Source of the DNA: Trebouxia sp. TZW2008
Lineage: Eukaryota > Chlorophyta > Trebouxiophyceae > Trebouxiales > Trebouxiaceae
Length of the DNA stretch: 64,000 bases
Direction of reading: 5' to 3'
Assembly: GCA_002118135.1 (NCBI GenBank)
Contig: BDIU01000417.1
Coordinates: 51,457 to 115,456 of the forward strand
The position numbers were made by a program, and so were the translations under genes. Under the pieces are notes generated by a model. That model worked only from the letters and a program-made list of their open reading frames with translations, searched no databases and was not told the origin of the DNA. Numbering within the stretch: position 1 is the first letter of the stretch; the number at the start of each line of letters is the position of its first letter. This document shows, piece after piece, positions 33,401 to 44,500 of the stretch.

Positions 33401-36400
33401 CAGGATACCTTTACGCAGGAGTCTGGTCTTAAAAGATGTTTTGTGAAGCCTACCTGGATGTGCTTGAACAGGATCTCAGTTCTCAATGGACTGATGGCCT
33501 TAGCAGCAGGAATCTCAGCTGGAGGTACATACATGCGCTGAGACTTGCATCAAAACAGCCGTTGGCTAGCTTACCTGAATATGCTTGAACAGAATGTCTG
33601 TTCTCAGGGGACTGTTGGGCTTAGCCAGCAGGACATATATAATGAGGAAATTGCTTTTAAAACAATTGTCGCACGTTGACAGCAGAATACATTCAAACGA
33701 GAGTCTGGTCTTAGAGGATGCTTTGTGAAGCCTACCTGAATATGCTTGAACAGGATATTGGTTCTGAGCGGACTATTGGGCTTAGCAGCAGGAATCTCAG
33801 CTGGAGGTACATACATGCGCTGAAAATTGTCCCACGCTGTGCTGTTAGGCTTAATGGCTTTGGCGAGAGCTGACAAGAAGTCCTTCATGTTCACGCATCC
33901 AAAAGTGTGCCGCCCACCAATGGTCACTCTGAACAAGTCTACCTGCCAACAAGACACCTTTGCTTTTTAGTCATCACTATGTGATGTGGTCGATGTCTGG
34001 CATACATGTCTTTTGTAACATGGCCAAACTCATGTGCCTGAATATACCTGCCACGTCTGCTGTTTGAAGCGCAAACAGATTAGCTTGAGGATCTGCATGC
34101 ACCTCTGATGTCACAGGACTAGGTTGCAATGGACTGAGTTCTGCGCCATGAGACACAGCCATTGTGACCACAAGCTTGTGCTGTTGAGATGCATCAGCCT
34201 CTGCATGTGATGCATACTACACGTACAAATGAACACAAACAAGGCGCTGAAAAAGCCTCTCACCATTCTTCTGATCAATTGGCTGAGTCAGCCGCTCTAC
34301 ATTGATTCAGCTTATGCAACACACATTTCATGTCTTGCTAAGGCTTTCTAGACTTACATCAATCATCTTCTCTTTCTTGAGAAGAAGCGAGTACCCGACG
34401 CTGCTATAGTCATTATGAATAGCGCCCACAAAGACGTAGGCGTCACAAGACTCCACCACCTCTGAGCAGTAGGGGCTGCTGACTTGACCCCAGTAGGTTC
34501 CTAGAAAGCGCTTATGGGACTCAGGGAAGAAACCCTTGGCACTTGGCTGCATGGCCACAGGGTACTGCCCTGTACATTGCAAGACAACAGTTTGTAATGT
34601 TGATAGCATACTGTCCTTGGAGCCAGCATTTCCATGATATGATCATGCAACTGAGCCCTTGTTGGTCCAAAGCTTGTATGGTGACGGCTTGCCCTGCTAA
34701 ACACACTTGTACAGTCGAGCAGCATTTGTGCAATGCAAAAGCGCTTATGGGACTCCGGGAAGGAACTCTTGGCATTTGGCTGCTTAGCCACAGGGTATTG
34801 CCCTACACACCAATCCAAATCACGATCTGCGCAACAGACTTCATGTTGTAGTGGGGGCTGCTTTCTGCTAGCAACTACGATATCTTCAAGCAGCATTTGC
34901 TGTCGAGCTCTTACAGACCAGTGATTTGGTGAAACTCATCTTGCAAGATTCAAATCAAAAAGCCAGTGGCAGTTGAGCATAGTGATGTGTAACTGCTGAA
35001 TGCTGAATTTGCAAACTGTTACCCAGGGCAGCAGTTCCCAGACTCTGCAAAAGCCCTGATGTTGCTCTTGCATCAGCATGCCCAGAAGAAAATCAAAGCA
35101 AAAGATGTGGGTTGTATCGTAGACCGCTTCAGTGTAGTTGCAAATGTTCTCAAGCAAAGACAGCAGCGCAGGGCTAAAGTTATGCCAGTAATCTTGTCAG
35201 TATCATGTGTTCAAGACGCACATTGCTGATGTTGCTGTATTGCGAGAACTTATGCTGCTCCTGACTGCTATTCAAATGTTGAATCAGGGTGTGCGCAGTA
35301 GCTACATGACACTGACAAGGCAGGCTTTGCCATATGTCGTACCTGCTTCTGAGTCACTTTCTGCTGTTCAGATGTTGAAACCATCATTTGTGCAGTAGCT
35401 ATAGGTGATTCACGGTGCAGGCTATGCGACATTCCCACCTGCTTCTGAGAGGTCAATGAAGGCATTCTGAGCCTTGCCTGGCCACCGCATCTTGACTCCC
35501 CCAACCAAGACGGGCTTCACAGCCTTGTTCAAAAAGTCAGATGCGTACTTGACAGCTGCCTCCAGACTGCGCTCATTAGTCACCTTCGGGGTCAGGGCAA
35601 AAGGAACCGGGTCCCCTGCACAACAGCACAATCCACTGTTGACAAAACAGATGGGCAACAGTAATTGCTGATGCCACCAGCACCAAGCAGACTTTGCATT
35701 AGTGTCGCAATTTGGGCATTGCTTGCTATATGAGCCAGCACAAACACTGACATGTTGTACGAGAGATGTAGAAGGTCATGTAAGCAATAGTGCCATCGCA
35801 GCAAAATTGTCAGGGATGTATGATCAGGTCAAGTGCTAAAGCGTGTGGGTAGTTTGGCAGCCTGTCATGCAGTTCACAGCAAAACACTGAATGCAGGTAC
35901 GTAGCAGCATCACAATAGAATCCCACAGCATTGAAACTGTTCATGATGCATGTGGTTGGACTCCTAGAGCTGCACATCGCCTGCCTGCAGAAGATGGGTG
36001 AGCTGTGCTGGCCATTCACTAGACAGTCTCTCAAGAGTACAGAAGTTGTTTTGCATGCAATGGGTCTTTACAAGGTAAATACTGCTTTGCAGGGCTGGGC
36101 TGAGCCAGCTAGGTTGCAGCAGGTTGTCCGGCAGTCACAAAATTACTTTGCATGCTATATGTTTTTACAAGGTGAAGAAGGCTTGCCTGCAAAGAGGGAT
36201 GAGCTGAGCCAGCAAGCTTGCAGCCCATTTCTCGACAGCGCCCAAACCATTTTACATGTTTTCAGGCTGTGCAAGGCAAAAAGAGCTTGCCTGCAAAAGA
36301 GGGGGTTGCTGAGCCCGCTATTTTGCAGCAGAACAGCAGGCCACAAGCATGTCATCCCACATCACAGCAGCTGACATGCATACGATAGCATTCATACGAT

Positions 36401-37931
36401 GGGACTGCCAAAGGTAAAAGGGGCCTGCCTGCAAAGGAGGGGTGAGCTGAGCCGGCTAGGTTGCAGCAGATACTGATGTACACAGGCTTGCTATTCCTCA
36501 TAGCTGCTGCCACAGCTGCATCCAACTGACCATACGCATCCTCCAGATGCACAATCTGGGTCTGCAGAAAAAGCAGATGCAAAAGTTCAGTGATGGCAAA
36601 CACAGCGCGATTTGCTTTATGCAGCTCAGCTAACCATATGCATCCTCCAAGTGTACAATCTGGGTCTGCAGAAAAAGCAGATGCAGTAGTTCAGTGATGG
36701 CAAACACAGCGCGATTTGCTTTATGCAGCTCAGCTAACCATATGCATCCTCCAAGTGTACAATCTGGGTCTGCAGAAACAGCATGAAGATTCCAGTCTTT
36801 GAGGCGTGGCACATCAGATCATGCATTTCGGTATGCAACTCAGGTGTTGACTGTCAAAACGCACAATCTGGGTCTGCAGTCATAATACATAGATGCATGA
36901 TGTTACATTCTACATGCAGCACCAAAGGGCTGTCATACATGGAATGGCTTACCTGCATGCATGTCACCTCCTGGAAAGCCCTGCATACAGTACAAACATT
37001 CACATGTGCAAACCAAGCTGTAAAGCTTAGCAGGCAATCAAAGCTGTCTGCTAAAGGTGCACATGCATGTTCAGAGGCAGCACATATTCACCAATGCACC
37101 AATATGTAGCATAATCTGCAAAGCACCTTGTAAGAGCAAGGGGAATTTGCTAGATAACAGTGGCATAGTTGCACATGATGAACCGACCAAGACAAACAGA
37201 TGCATTGTCTGCTATGCTGAAGCTGTAGCAAGTCACACCTCATTTCCTGGTGAAAGTCTGGCTCGCCAATCGTGTGATGAAGAATGCGATTGGTCCCAAA
37301 GTCATTTGAATTTGGCCCGCCTGGATGAAGATGAAAGTCAAATCTTGCATGGCTTTTGTCCATTTGAGACATGCCTTTCTTAGCATCATGTATCACCAGA
37401 AATGACATGCATACCTACAATGCAGATGACTGGCAAATTCTCGCTATATGCTCCAGCAATGGCGTTGATGACAGACAGCCCTCCCACCTGCATGACATAC
37501 ATCTCCGTTGTTTGAAGTAGGGAATGGCTGAAAAACCGAGTTATTGCCTCGTGTACGTGCAATCTTGAATGATGGGATTCGCCGGTCGCGACACGAGCAA
37601 AATTCTGATGGAGAGGCATGCAGTTGTACCGTGAAGGTCACGCATACGCATCCGACGCCTCGCGCCCTTGCATAGCCATCAGCGGCGTATCCAGCGTCTG
37701 CGCAGCGCGAGTTGTGATCACGAGGAGCACGACATACTAATGAGAACTGGATCCCCGGTACGTTGACTCACTCAGCTCGTTGCAGGTATTGATCATCTTC
37801 AGTTTCGGCTCCTTCAACAGTTGATCCAGCAATACGAGGTTGTAGTCGCCTGGCACTGCAAAGAAGTCCTCAACTCCCAGCTCGACGAGCCTCGAAGCGA
37901 GATGCTGTCCGAGTGTGCGTGCTTCAGCCAT
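30453..37931 (-). CDS. PDC: Pyruvate decarboxylase, 14 exons, 568 aa
   Basis: Exons (minus) are 37931-37772, 37697-37630, 37487-37415, 37320-37239, 36980-36953, 36561-36429, 35615-35439, 34569-34358, 33942-33736, 32847-32759, 32001-31869, 31400-31224, 30958-30900 and 30561-30453. They total 1707 nt and stay in frame. The enzyme converts pyruvate to acetaldehyde and CO2 using thiamine diphosphate and Mg2+. Catalytic motifs are present: VPGDYN (Asp), [15 protein letters not shown] (Glu), RILHHTIG (His pair), IGDGSFQ to INNGGYTIE (ThDP/Mg2+ motif and catalytic Glu), and the conserved end [19 protein letters not shown]. Length and C-terminus match plant and algal PDCs. There is no transit peptide, so it is probably cytosolic and serves ethanol fermentation under hypoxia. 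Intron 6 appears to use a GC donor. Introns 5-9 contain exon-edge copies. Confidence 0.96.
33177..33735 (-). repeat. Copies of the end of PDC exon 9: about 279-bp two-part tandem unit
   Basis: Exon 9 ends [13 protein letters not shown] with a GTAGG donor at 33735. Copies of this end begin at about 33177, 33296, 33454 and 33575, alternating long ([12 protein letters not shown] plus end) and short types. Like types are 277-281 bp apart, so a dimeric unit has been repeated. All lie downstream of the real exon, and several keep an open frame. Confidence 0.88.
34735..34808 (-). repeat. Copy of the start of PDC exon 8, in the upstream intron
   Basis: It encodes [20 protein letters not shown] where the real exon, about 231 bp away, encodes [20 protein letters not shown]. 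The copy includes the acceptor-side edge and then diverges before LGTYWG. Confidence 0.88.
35960..36428 (-). repeat. Copies of the end of PDC exon 6 with its unusual donor
   Basis: The exon 6 end (reading minus, CTCCTTTGCAG/GCAGGC) recurs at about 36280-36320, 36165-36215, 36070-36115 and 35965-36005. Two copies read CTTTGCAG/GCAAGC, a canonical GC-AG donor. All lie downstream of the real exon. Confidence 0.8.
36640..36880 (-). repeat. Three upstream copies of the PDC exon 6 acceptor, 104-bp period
   Basis: The plus-strand segment ACAATCTGGGTCTGCAG (acceptor plus the start of exon 6) occurs at 36551 (real), 36655, 36759 and 36863, exactly 104 bp apart. The two nearest copies are almost identical over the whole unit and encode [11 protein letters not shown] before leaving frame. 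Confidence 0.93.
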
Positions 37932-38110
37932 GCCTTCACGTTAAACGCGATCTCACGCAACACTTTCAGTTGCAATTTGCAGACCAAGCAGACGCAAGGC
38001 AGCACTGCTAACGCGATGCGCAGGTCTGAGCAGATCGCGCGACGAGCACCTGTTCTTGAGGCGAGTCAATTGGGGTCTTTCACGAGAGCAGGCCACTAAT
38101 CGCTTACGGA
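37932..38110 (-). promoter_or_regulatory. CG-rich 5' region of pyruvate decarboxylase
   Basis: The sequence upstream of the PDC start codon, together with exons 1-2, is clearly richer in CG than the gene interior. It lies between the P2 3' end (38531) and PDC. No TATA-like or hypoxia motif is claimed. Confidence 0.35.
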
Positions 38111-38530
38111 GAGCCTTTAAATTGCTTTACGCTGCGCGCCCGTGATAGCCCGTACAGGTTTGTAGTCATCAGTGCACTGCTGTGAATGGAAGTCAGTTGT
38201 AGCATCAAAAGAACCATGGCCGGCACCTGCTTGAAGACTTGGCAGCTTTGTGCACACGATGGATAGACGAACAAAACACTCACAGCATCAGCACGAGTTT
38301 GAGGCTTTGCCACAGTCACTTGCTCATTGGTACAGCATCTCAATGTCCCTGTCCGGGAGTGTCAGGCTGTATTGTCAAGTTGACCTCAGCAATTCATCGT
38401 GAAGACTGCAATGTCATCTGGTGTACAGGGAGTCAACTATATCCAACGTAGGCCAACTACCACATCAACTACTGTAACAGATCATGGCAACTGACGCCTG
38501 TTACCAAAATGTTGCTTCTAAATCGTGACT

Positions 38531-41500
38531 TCAGCACTGCTCATCAACGCTTTGACCACCTGTTCCAGTTGCCTTTGCCACCCCATCTTGATCCTGTGAC
38601 ACACATTCGTCAGCTGTTGAGCTTCTCAGTCGTGGCCTATCGACAGAGCTTCACAGTAGGCATGCAAAGGTAGGTATAAAGCATAGCTGTGAGAATTATG
38701 ATGTCAGGCGTATAATTGGGGCTACATGTTATTTGCACACATCTTAGCACAAAAGACTGCAACACATACACACAGCAGTGACCTTGGCAGCATCACCTCT
38801 TACAGAACCAAGGTTTTCAGACTACATCGTCAGGCCAACATCAGTCTTGCTCTGATGCTGCTGCCTGAACACATACCACCTCACTTCCAGCATATTATGC
38901 AGGCTGTCGCATGGTCAGTCATGACAACAGTATAGTAGAGCATGATTGTACCTGAAGGTTTTCCAGGTCTGACTTGGCTGCTGACCCTTTGGCGGCCTGC
39001 AGCTGCCTGGGTAGGCCCATTCTCCCAACCACTGCCAGATTGCCCGGACGCATGCGCCTGCCTGCGCTCGACCTGAGGCCCATTGCTGGCACCAATGTGC
39101 CTTGCAGCATGCTCAAAACCTGCACATGCAATGTACTTTTTTGAGAATGGCGTATTCAAGATAAAGACATGGCCAATCTGCTGACTGCAGAGCATGTCCA
39201 TTCTCACATCTTCAAGGCATGACCATGCAGACATTCACCTCTGCTGCCAAATGCTGTTTACAAAAGCGCAACAGGGCATCATGACATACAATCAGATGAA
39301 CATGGACACAAGAGCTATTTCAGATTTTTCACCAGAACCAGATGTTCCTGATTACACAGCATGTCCTGCCTACTGCTCAACCTGATCGTTCTGCTCTCCT
39401 GTCATATGCACCATATTGATACCGGCAGTGAGGCATGCAGACAGAATGCTGCCCATCTACTGCTGCATCAGATGGCAACCATTATGCACAGGAGAGCAGA
39501 GGGTAGGGCAAGATCATCACCAGGTGGGTAGTCCTGGGGCGCCTCATGGGCTGCAGATCCCTCATCTGCAGCCAGCCGCTCTGCAGAATTTGTCTGCTGG
39601 TCATCCTCATACCCATCACTGACACTACTTTGCTGCCCTCTGGCATCTGTAAGCCGGGGCGTACCCCAGCCATGACTGCTGTGGTCCCCACTGACAGTGC
39701 TGCTGCCAACTTGTTGCACTTGGGCATGCAAGCTCCTGCCATCATCATGTGAGAACCTTTCCGGGTTTCTAAGACTCATACTGTTGCTGTCAGAGTCCCA
39801 CCCACTACTGTTGTATTGCAACTTGTTATTGCTGTGTTCCCAGCCATCACCACGGAAATCCTCCCCGCTTCCACTGTACACCTTGCCATCGCCTCTAACA
39901 TCCTCCCTGCTTCCACTATACGCCAAGCCACCGCCTCTGTGAACCACACCACTTTCACCGTTTGCCAAGCCACCACTGCTGTAAACCTCATCACCGCTAG
40001 CCCTTGCTTGGCTGTATCTGCCAAAGCCCCTGCTCTGCTTGTTGCCACCAAAAGCCTTGCTCATGGTTCCCTGCAGTTGAGTACCAGTCTGTTTGCTGCA
40101 ATACATTCAGCTGCAATGATAATGCATGGCCATCCAGTCAGGTTGTGTATGTCAGCAAGGGTGAGAGGCAGACTGAAAACTAAGGGGTGTATAGTCACAC
40201 GCCAGCAGAGCAATGATGACAGAGCAGATGGAAACAACCAGCTGCAGATGCTGACTGATGCACATGAACAGCATGTACAGCCTTCACAGATGCATAACCA
40301 TACACAGGCACATCATTGCCTTGTACGATCCAGTTATTTGATTCTGTGTCAGACTTTAGCTAGAACAGGCACTGCACAGGTCAATTTTCACTGACACTGC
40401 GGTGCCAAACAAGAGGACTGCAGACCCAGAACAAACTCTTGCGTGAACACACATCCTGAATGGGTGCTGAGTGAAGTCATGTGACAATATGCACAAACGT
40501 TAGCAGGTATACACAAGGTAGCTTGATGGCACACCTTTGTCTTAGGGTTGTGGGTAGCAGCGCCTTTGCTTCCCGGTGCCCTCTGAAGGTCTGACGCGTC
40601 ACTTTGGAGACTTTCCTGTAACAGCTCTGGGTACAATGGGTCATGCTCCTCTATGTCAATCTGCTGTGCAGAGGCGAGCAAGGCCGCTTGCCTGCAGCCA
40701 GCAAAGCAAATTCTCATCGTCAGGAAATTGACAGCACTGTCAGCATGACGAATCTTGCAGCAGCCAAGTGTACCTTGCATACATCTTAGTGCAAAGATTG
40801 CTGCTCACAAGCTGATGCAGCATGCCAAGCCTGACACACTACATCCAACATTTCAAGCAAGTGATGCATGGGGTTGATGGTGGTGGCGGTGATGCACATG
40901 TGGTGGTGGTCTGCATGTGAGTGGTAGCAGGATCAGCATGGTGACAGGGGTAGAGAGGCACGCATCTTGTGCTGACTAGCTGCAACAAAATGAGCTGTTC
41001 TTATGTATAATGTTGAGGGGATTGGAGAAATGCGCTTACTTTGCAATGGGCTCTAGGGAGTTCAGGCAGGCCTTTGCCGCAGCCTCAAGAGCTGCCTCCT
41101 TGCGCTGCTCCTGCATGCCAGTCAGTTGGGGTTTCAGCACTAAATGACACATAACAGTTGTAATCAGTGTGCGCCTCAGGAAATGTGCAACCCATCAAGA
41201 GGTTGCTGTGAGCTGAGGCATCAGCCGTATGTGACTGCTTTGCAATGCATCGGGTTTGCAACAATCAGCAACATGCATAAATTGTTGGCAACCACTCGAA
41301 GGGTGCCAAGAAGCGTCCTTGTAGGTGCAGCCATGAAGGTTGACAAGCATGCAAACATGCATGTCTTGAGTGTGGGTCAGTTTTGTTGTTTGCTGCTGAG
41401 TGGCTGGCGCACATGCAACCATGCATTTGTTCAGAGTGGGTCGCCTTTGTCAACTGTCCCTGAGGCGCTGGCAAGACAATGCCTGCCTTCTGGGCCTCGA

Positions 41501-44500
41501 GCTCTTTGTGTTGGGCGACAGCCTGTAGGCTCTGTCCCTGCTGCTCACATGCCTGCATCATTAGTCATCCACATCATTTACATGTTGCCTGGTTAAGATT
41601 CTGCGACCCAGCTAGGTGCAAACAGAAGCAATGGACTGCCTTCACAAAGCTCCTGCACACCTGCATGCATCTGCCAATGTCAGGAGTCCTGAGGAAACAG
41701 CACCCAATGCCATGCAGCAGCCAACACATCATCACATTACATGAGATCAAAAAGCATGATCAACTGTTGCTTGTTGCCATTTCACAGCTCAGACATATTT
41801 ACTTGTATGATTGCTATTGCATGATCGTGTGACGGGTAACAGCAATCATAATCAGGTGCTGTTCCCACTGCAATCCACAGCTTGGGTCAATGCTGAATTG
41901 AGGGAGGCTCCCTTATTTTGGCTGGCACATTCAGGAGCCCGCATGGAAGTGCAGCCAAACCAAGTGTCACTCTTCATGCATGAGTCCCAAACACAGTTGG
42001 CATGCTGGCATGTTTGCGTTTGAGTTGAGCAAGGTGACAGTGCATCTAGTTCACCCAAAGTATGGGGTGGCATGGCTCAACTACCTGCAGCTCTTTTGAG
42101 AGCGGCGTCTCCACAAGTGGAGTGGTGCTGTCTGTGCTGCAAGGGGACCACCCTTCAGACATGATGCCACCATCAGAGTCTCCAGTTGACACCGCCTGCA
42201 AGAGCAAGGAAGCAAATCCTATCAGCAGCTGACATACAAATTTGAAGCCTTGCTCTGACCATGACTTTGTACCTCAAAGAGGTGTGCAAATGCAAGCTAA
42301 ACAGGCACTGAACAATGACAGTCTCCACACGGGGAGTGGTGCCGTCTGTGCCATGTGGGGATGACTGGCCAGACTTGATGCCATCATTGGAGCCTGCCCT
42401 GACCATCGCCTGCAACAGCAAGGCAGTGACAGATTTTCAGCAGCTGATGACAGATAAGCTTGAAGCCTGCTCCTGCCATGCTGTTCATCTGAAAAGAGGT
42501 GTGCAAATGCAAACAGGCAAGGAAACAGCATGATTCAATAACGTCAGTCTGCACAGAGATCCAGGAGTGCTGCTGACATGCATGTGCGAGTCAGCAGGAA
42601 CACCAACAGCTTGGTGAGTGAACGCTACATGGGGTGACCATCATTTACCTGGGATCCCAACTGAGCCTTGAGCCTGCCAAGCTCCTCGCTTAGCTGCGCA
42701 ATGTGTGCGTCTTTCTTTTCATTGCGTAGGGCACTTTCTGCACAATCCACACAAAGACATGAGAGGAGGCAGTGAAGCAGCAGAAGCCCTGCATCAGAAT
42801 TGTGTAGCAACCTCCCTGTCTGTGCTTGGCAGGCAGCATGCACCTACACGATGCATAGTGCTCATGAAGTCTGGCATGTAAGATCTTAAAAGCAGTGCAA
42901 GGAGCAATGCAATGATACATTGCAGGGCAATTCAATACACCATAAGCACGTACTTGTGCACAAACTTGACACACATGCAATTGTGTTAGTTGGAAATGGT
43001 GGTGACTCAATAGCAAAACTGCAGCAAGTCAGGCAGTCTATATGAAACATCTGCTTGTGCGTAACAACAATGCGCTTAGTGGCTATGTTGAGCCATCTGG
43101 ATTGAATTTTGGTAATGCCGAGGCACATCAAAATAAGAATCTGATTTGTGACATATAGCAAAGCCACTGAGTCAGCAGTTGTGTCAGACTGTTGCCAGTG
43201 CAAGTGTCGACCTTATGCACGTAATGCAAGTTGCACATGGCATTTGTTAATGGCCACGCTAAATGTGGAGACAGCCATGTGGGTTTGGTGGTTATCAGTG
43301 ATTGCACACATGGCGCAAGTGACTTGCAGTGGCAGCTGATCACTCTCAACCAATTTGATGGTTGACACCACACACCAAAACTGTTGTGAGGGTCAAAGGA
43401 GGGGCTGGGACATAAGTCTTGCAAGGTCACCTTCAGCAACTTTGGTCTGTTCCAAGGCCAAGGCTGCCTTCTCACTTCCCACAGCCTTCTTGTCGGCCTC
43501 TGATGCTGCCTTTGCAAGGGCCTCCCTTGCCTCCTGGAGTGCTGCCTCCTGCTGGGCCTTTGCTGCTTCCCAAGCCGCCTTGTCCTCTATCAGCTGAGCC
43601 TTGGCATCGCGTGCCTCATCCAGCTCTGCAGACACATACAGCCAGGTCATCTGAGCTTTTGGTTTTGTCAAGTGATGACAGTACACTGCACGGTCAAATG
43701 CTGCAGGCAATACATTTTCAGTCTGCATGCTGACACAGCCCTGCAGCAATCAAAGCAGACTGCAGGTTCAGTGCGCTTGACAGTCTAGAGCAGTACTCAT
43801 GGTGGCGGTGGTGATGGTGGTGAGGCGGCTGCTGCACCTTGAAGCCGCGGATAAGACATCCCTGCAATGGCTGAAAGACAAGTGAGTCAGCTGAATATAC
43901 TTGGGCAAGCTGCATTCGCAAACAGTGTACACACATCAGTATGCACCTTGCATCAACAACAAGTATTGCAAAGGACTTATGTGACCAACTCAGGGGCATG
44001 TCAAGCTATGCATCTGAGATCTACATCTTCCTTTCACACTGCAAAGGGGATTTTGAAGATTTACCTGCTGAAAGGTCTTTCTCAGCTTCAAGCATGGCTT
44101 GTCGCTTCTCAAGAAGAGCCTTCTTCTGTGCATCAACATTGTCTCTTGCCTTCAACAAGTCATACTCCTTCTTTGTAAGGGCCCTCTCTTGCTGGCCCTT
44201 CTCATTGGCCCAGCAAATCCTCTGCCTCCCCAGCTTAATCTTAGCTGCACTAACAGCTTGCTGGTCTGCAGACACAGCAATTTATGCTTTGCTTGAGATT
44301 GACAGTGCCTACCGCTGTTGTGTGCAGGCATGACACTCGCATGAGGCATGTCATGGACGCTGAAGTGTGTCAGAAATTTGTGGATGACTCTGAAGCGGCT
44401 TGTTGTCAGTCATTGGTGCCACCAGGTGAAATCCTTGCACGCACATATTGTCAGCAGCCAAAGCAACTGGAGTGCAAACAATGAGAGCAAACCTGCATTG

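Noticed and set aside
36630..36812. Separate small gene encoding [10 protein letters not shown]
   Set aside because: It is a partial copy of the PDC exon 6 start within intron 5 and ends at a stop.
39816..40394. 192-aa plus-strand ORF, and the similar 179-aa ORF at 54191-54730
   Set aside because: Both are antisense to the Gly/Ser/Asp-rich exons of P2 and P3. They resemble each other only because the sense exons are paralogous, and they lack splice or start context.
43718..43999. Poly-His-containing frame (HHHHHRHH)
   Set aside because: It arises from a GGT/GGC simple repeat in an intron of P2.
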